Assembly: GCA_002306075.1 (NCBI GenBank)
Contig: DBRW01000053.1
Coordinates: 1 to 9,223, forward strand
Source of the DNA: Synergistaceae bacterium UBA1358
Lineage (GTDB): Bacteria > Synergistota > Synergistia > Synergistales > Synergistaceae
Direction of reading: 5' to 3'
DNA: 9,223 bases
Shown: positions 6,961 to 9,223 of the stretch, in pieces
Position numbering within the stretch: the first letter of the stretch is position 1
Layout: the number at the start of each line of letters is the position of its first letter
The notes under the pieces: generated by a model
What the model was told of the DNA's origin: nothing
Database searches by the model: none
Seen by the model: the letters and a program-made list of their open reading frames with translations, nothing else
Translations under genes and position numbers: made by a program

Positions 6961-8301
6961 CTACAGCTTGCTTACAACATTATCCACAAAAGAACGTACA
7001 CGCAGATCATTTTTCAGAAGTTCTTCAACTTTTTTACATGCGTGGATAACGGTCGTGTGATCCTTCTTGTTGAATGCGTAGCCTATCTGTTGAAGGCTTT
7101 CTCCGGTCCTGTTTCTTGCCAGATACATTGCCACCTGCCTAGCCAGGGCAAGATCTGCGGTCCTTTTCGGAGACAGAAGATCGTCTGTGGAGATGCCGAA
7201 GGTCTCCGCCACCAGCTGCTGGATAAGCCCGATATTGACAGGACCGGAACGCGTATCATGCAGGAGGTCTTTCAGCCACACAGATACGTTCTCCATAGTC
7301 ATCGGGTCCGAGTTGAACTCAGAACAAGCGACTATCCTGTTGAGTGCGCCTTCAAGTTCCCTTATGTTGCTGGGGATGTTCTGGGCAATAAAAAGAATGA
7401 TGTCATCCGGTATCTTATAATTTTTAATTTCTGCCTTCTTCTGGAGTATCGCAACTCTTGTCTCAAGATCCGGCGGCTGTATGTCGGTGACAAGACCCCA
7501 CTCAAAACGGGAAACAAGTCTGTCCTCCACTCCCTGTATATCTCTGGGAGGCCTGTCTGAACTTATAATTACCTGTTTTTTTGAATTGTGGAGGGCATTG
7601 AATGTGTGGAATACTTCCTCCTGGGTCTGTTCCTTGCCCGCTATGAACTGTATGTCGTCGATCATCAGGACATCAAGTTCCCTGTAGCGTGACCTGAATT
7701 CATTGTTTGTGTTATTTCTTATGGATGTGATAAGGTCGTTTGTAAATTTTTCAGCACTCACATAAAGGACCTTTGTATTCGGCTGGGTCTTTTCAGTGTG
7801 GTGTCCTATCGCATGCATCAAATGCGTCTTGCCCAGACCGACCTTTCCCCAGATAAAGAGCGGGTTGTAGGCAATGCCGGGCGATTCTGCCACGGCAAGA
7901 CACGCAGCGTGAGGCAGTCTGTTTGATTTTCCTACGACAAAGGACGAAAAGACGTAATTCGGGTTGAGACCGTTCCTGCTGAGCGAAAGCTTTGCGGGTG
8001 TGGCTGCGGCAACGGCCCTTCCTGCAGCGCCGACGTCCTCTTTTATTTCCTGGCTGACCTCTATCTCTATGCCCGAACCGAATCCTGTCTCGGACAGAAG
8101 ATTTTTCATGTCATCGAGAAAGCGGGATTTGATCTGTTCCTTCGCAAACGGGGTAGGAACATCCAGGACAAGTATCCCATCCTTCATTGAGACGGGAAGA
8201 CACGTGTCAAGATATGTCTTGATGGCACTGTCAGTGCTGGAAATGACCTCCACACAGTGAGTTTTGAATTCGTTCCATAAAATATCCAGATCTTTGGTCA
8301 T
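6961..8301 (-). CDS. dnaA: Chromosomal replication initiator protein DnaA
   Basis: DnaA binds DnaA boxes at the origin, forms an ATP-dependent filament, melts the adjacent AT-rich DNA and recruits the helicase. The 446 residues show all four domains: a small N-terminal domain (about 1-85), a short alanine-rich linker (about 86-110), the AAA+ domain and the C-terminal DNA-binding domain. Visible motifs are Walker A G152-K-V-G-L-G-K-T, Walker B V211-L-M-I-D-D-I, sensor 1 V244-I-I-S-S-D-R-P-P, the arginine-finger box R261-L-V-S-R, sensor 2 I313-R-E-L-E-G-A-L, and the box-reading signature D414-H-T-T-V-I-H-A. Lys at 153 replaces the common Gly or Pro but leaves the P-loop pattern intact. The start at 8301 has GGGGTGA six bases upstream. 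A promoter and DnaA boxes lie just upstream, fitting autoregulation. Confidence 0.99.
   Translation of the reverse strand: MTKDLDILWNEFKTHCVEVISSTDSAIKTYLDTCLPVSMKDGILVLDVPTPFAKEQIKSRFLDDMKNLLSETGFGSGIEIEVSQEIKEDVGAAGRAVAAATPAKLSLSRNGLNPNYVFSSFVVGKSNRLPHAACLAVAESPGIAYNPLFIWGKVGLGKTHLMHAIGHHTEKTQPNTKVLYVSAEKFTNDLITSIRNNTNNEFRSRYRELDVLMIDDIQFIAGKEQTQEEVFHTFNALHNSKKQVIISSDRPPRDIQGVEDRLVSRFEWGLVTDIQPPDLETRVAILQKKAEIKNYKIPDDIILFIAQNIPSNIRELEGALNRIVACSEFNSDPMTMENVSVWLKDLLHDTRSGPVNIGLIQQLVAETFGISTDDLLSPKRTADLALARQVAMYLARNRTGESLQQIGYAFNKKDHTTVIHACKKVEELLKNDLRVRSFVDNVVSKL
6980..6989 (+). promoter_or_regulatory. Perfect DnaA box inside the 3' end of dnaA
   Basis: TTATCCACAA, a full consensus box, is read on the plus strand. 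On the coding strand it overlaps the codons for F438-V-D-N near the DnaA C-terminus. It flanks the AT-rich dnaA-dnaN gap. Confidence 0.65.
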
Positions 8302-8351
8302 CGATATTCACCCCGGGGGACAGATTATTGCGAAGGAAGTCTGTCCGGACA

Positions 8352-8380
8352 ATTGTATCATGAAGATCCCTCTCTGAGAA
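8352..8380 (-). promoter_or_regulatory. Candidate dnaA promoter
   Basis: On the minus strand TTCTCA (8375-8380), a 17-base spacer and TACAAT (8352-8357) match the sigma-70 consensus at 4 and 5 of 6 positions. The leader would be about 45 bases. The DnaA boxes at 8397-8426 lie directly upstream, where bound DnaA could repress or tune it. Confidence 0.5.
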
Positions 8381-8396
8381 AATCAAAAAAACATTT

Positions 8397-8426
8397 AAAT
8401 CCACATTAAATATCCACATATCCACA
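8397..8426 (+). promoter_or_regulatory. Tandem DnaA boxes just upstream of the dnaA promoter
   Basis: Three plus-strand sites follow one another: AAATCCACA (8397-8405), ATATCCACA (8410-8418) and ATATCCACA (8418-8426). The last two share one base, giving an 8-base step. They sit in the most AT-rich part of the region. Confidence 0.6.
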
Positions 8427-8495
8427 AACAACTGTCAGTGTATTGTGAAATGAGCAAAACCTCAGAACCATAGCTCAAGCGCAAAATATAACAAA

Positions 8496-8530
8496 GTCAA
8501 GATTGACTGACCATAAATGACCATCAAGAT
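8496..8530. repeat. Short repeat cluster in the origin region
   Basis: GTCAA-GA-TTGAC (8496-8507) is a small palindrome. TGACCAT occurs at 8508-8514 and 8518-8524, exactly 10 bp apart, one helical turn. TCAAGAT occurs at 8497-8503 and 8524-8530, flanking the pair. The pattern suggests protein binding on one face of the helix; the protein is unknown. Confidence 0.4.
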
Positions 8531-8538
8531 TTTTAGGG

Positions 8539-8579
8539 CGTGGATAATCCTTGCCCAATTAAGACTGTTTTGTGGATAT
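8539..8579 (-). promoter_or_regulatory. Two minus-strand DnaA boxes
   Basis: Read on the minus strand these are TTATCCACG (8539-8547) and ATATCCACA (8571-8579), each with one mismatch to TTATCCACA. They face opposite to the tandem set at 8397-8426. Confidence 0.55.
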
Positions 8580-8695
8580 GATGATACTAATATGTAAACA
8601 AACGCCAATTTTTGGGACATATATATCAGAAATCCCAGTTTGTGATTTCTGCGAACAACCGTTAGGGAAGCCGAGATACGGGTCAGATTTTTGCA

Positions 8696-8716
8696 TTATC
8701 CACACAGTGTGGACAG
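8696..8716. promoter_or_regulatory. Perfect DnaA box within a palindrome
   Basis: TTATCCACA (8696-8704) is a full consensus box. TGTGGACAG (8708-8716) is a weak inverted partner. The central TCCACAC-A-GTGTGGA (8699-8713) is a perfect 15-base palindrome. Confidence 0.6.
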
Positions 8717-8730
8717 AAAATGTGTGTATG

Positions 8731-8909
8731 TTGGCAATAATTCAGAAAATAATAACATGGATCAAGAAAAAGACAATTTGCGGACGAAACAAAAACAGTC
8801 TTGCTAATCCTGAGAATATTGTCGGTACTGTGGGGCGGCATGTTGCTTTCCGAGAGGGGATCATACAGATGGCAGCCGTAGAAAGACCGGGAAAATGTCT
8901 CCGGTTTTT
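8731..8909 (+). ncRNA. Possible small RNA with promoter and terminator
   Basis: TTGGCA (8731-8736), a 16-base spacer and TAACAT (8753-8758) form a fair plus-strand promoter. From about 8825 the sequence is GC-richer than its surroundings. It ends in a hairpin with a T-tract (8884-8909). A transcript of about 145 bases would start near 8765. I do not recognise it as SRP RNA, 6S RNA, tmRNA or a riboswitch, and the overlapping reading frame does not look like a protein. Confidence 0.25.
8884..8909 (+). terminator. Terminator-like hairpin in the origin region
   Basis: AGACCGG (8884-8890) pairs with CCGGTTT (8901-8907) including one G-T pair, across a 10-base loop. Five T bases (8905-8909) follow or form its edge. 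It reads as a plus-strand terminator, yet no recognised plus-strand gene lies before it. Confidence 0.45.
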
Positions 8910-8966
8910 GTAATATAATAGCTTCAATAGAGTATATTGACTTAGACTTTATTTGACTATTTCATA

Positions 8967-9010
8967 AAAACAGGATGATCTGCCAACGGTGCGGCAGATC
9001 ATCCTGTTTT
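8967..9010. terminator. Perfect 18-bp hairpin, probable bidirectional terminator
   Basis: Arms 8967-8984 and 8993-9010 are perfect inverted copies around the 8-base loop AACGGTGC. The stem ends in AAAA and TTTT, so a U-tract is available on either strand. It lies 35 bases past the stop of the minus-strand gene at the right edge, and would shield the origin from its transcription. Confidence 0.85.
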
Positions 9011-9045
9011 GCTTATACGTTGTTAGGACTGTATAGTTTGTTTAT

Positions 9046-9223
9046 TTAAGGTTTTTCCCAGTGCCAGCTCTTTCCTTCTTTGAATTCCTTCGGTTTCCCG
9101 GTCAGGATCACCGATCTTTCGGTCATGATGACCTTTTCGAATGTGACGGGAAAGGGTATGTCTTTGAATTCGATCAGAGGATTTATCCTGGACAGTATCA
9201 TGTTCGTGAGGAACTCGGGCTGG
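9046..9223 (-). CDS. C-terminal part of a DUF2993/LmeA-like protein (5' end outside window)
   Basis: The minus-strand frame is open from the right edge to TAA (9046-9048), giving 58 residues. The visible part reads as beta-rich: N-P-L-I-E-F, then P-F-P-V-T-F-E-K-V-I-M followed by a strand S-V-I-L-T-G, and a polar tail rich in Lys ending W-H-W-E-K-P. A strand pair with a proline turn ending in a 'dgxLxLxG' type strand resembles the end of DUF2993 (LmeA family) proteins, which are secreted or membrane-attached lipid-binding proteins. With only the end visible, the family is a tentative recollection; the existence of the gene is better supported by composition and by the terminator at 8967-9010. 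It reads toward the origin, so it would be transcribed against the fork. Confidence 0.55.
   Translation of the reverse strand, partial: QPEFLTNMILSRINPLIEFKDIPFPVTFEKVIMTERSVILTGKPKEFKEGKSWHWEKP

Larger units (their letters stand above)
8302..8940. other. Candidate replication origin (oriC) upstream of dnaA
   Basis: No convincing protein gene lies in this stretch. It is AT-rich next to dnaA and holds one perfect DnaA box (TTATCCACA, 8696-8704), four one-mismatch boxes (8410-8418, 8418-8426, 8539-8547, 8571-8579) and two weaker ones (8397-8405, 8708-8716). The AT-rich run 8379-8420 overlaps the first cluster and could be an unwinding site. Short repeats occupy 8496-8530. From about 8825 to 8905 the composition becomes GC-richer and ends in a terminator-like hairpin. 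Position beside dnaA and the box density support the origin call. Confidence 0.75.

Noticed and set aside
7041..7049. DnaA-box-like TTATCCACG inside dnaA
   Set aside because: It is forced by the codons of the conserved V-I-H-A signature of DnaA, so it is probably coincidence rather than a functional box.
8572..8913. Plus-strand 113-codon reading frame in the origin region
   Set aside because: It lacks a ribosome binding site, runs across the perfect DnaA box and palindrome, has no recognisable domain, and its composition shifts abruptly along its length.
8742..8927. Minus-strand 61-codon reading frame with a TTG start
   Set aside because: No ribosome binding site lies before it and the sequence is an unstructured mix of aromatic and basic residues; it overlaps the terminator-like hairpin.

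Overview
The window is a bacterial replication-origin locus. The minus strand carries dnaA, dnaN, recF and mnmG, followed by a short DciA-like (DUF721) gene, in that order. The gene content fits an anaerobe: a stand-alone superoxide reductase follows the replication genes. The gene order and the divergent MnmG and DnaA motifs made me think of Synergistota or a related deep anaerobic lineage. That placement is an inference from memory and is only moderately sure; no search was run.

Layout from left to right. Positions 1-291 hold the 3' part of a plus-strand cupin gene, and a bidirectional hairpin terminator (310-352) separates it from the minus-strand genes. Positions 354-1322 encode a BtuF/FecB-type substrate-binding protein with a GTG start and a strong ribosome binding site. 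Its upstream gap (1323-1541) holds a face-to-face pair of DnaA-box sequences and a long-spaced inverted repeat. A perfect 13-bp hairpin (1542-1571) ends the superoxide reductase gene (1604-1996), which has its own near-consensus promoter (2101-2129). Positions 2151-6734 form a tightly overlapping run read leftward: dnaN, recF, mnmG and the DUF721 gene, with 8-11 base overlaps that suggest translational coupling. dnaA (6961-8301) lies upstream, separated from dnaN by an AT-rich 226-bp gap with DnaA boxes. Positions 8302-9045 hold no convincing protein gene. They contain the dnaA promoter, several DnaA boxes, short repeats, a possible small RNA with a terminator, and a perfect 18-bp-stem hairpin. 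The right edge has the C-terminal part of a minus-strand gene resembling the DUF2993/LmeA family.

How the genes work together: DnaA would bind boxes on both sides of its own gene, giving a two-part origin like that of Bacillus. The DUF721 protein is a candidate partner for loading the replicative helicase. DnaN is the sliding clamp, RecF acts in gap repair with the clamp and recombination mediators, and MnmG modifies wobble uridines in tRNA. I found no clearly novel multi-gene system. The most interesting points are the two-part origin, the paired DnaA boxes far from it, an acidic tail on DnaN, altered motifs in MnmG, an extra CxC in the superoxide reductase, and a possible origin-linked small RNA.
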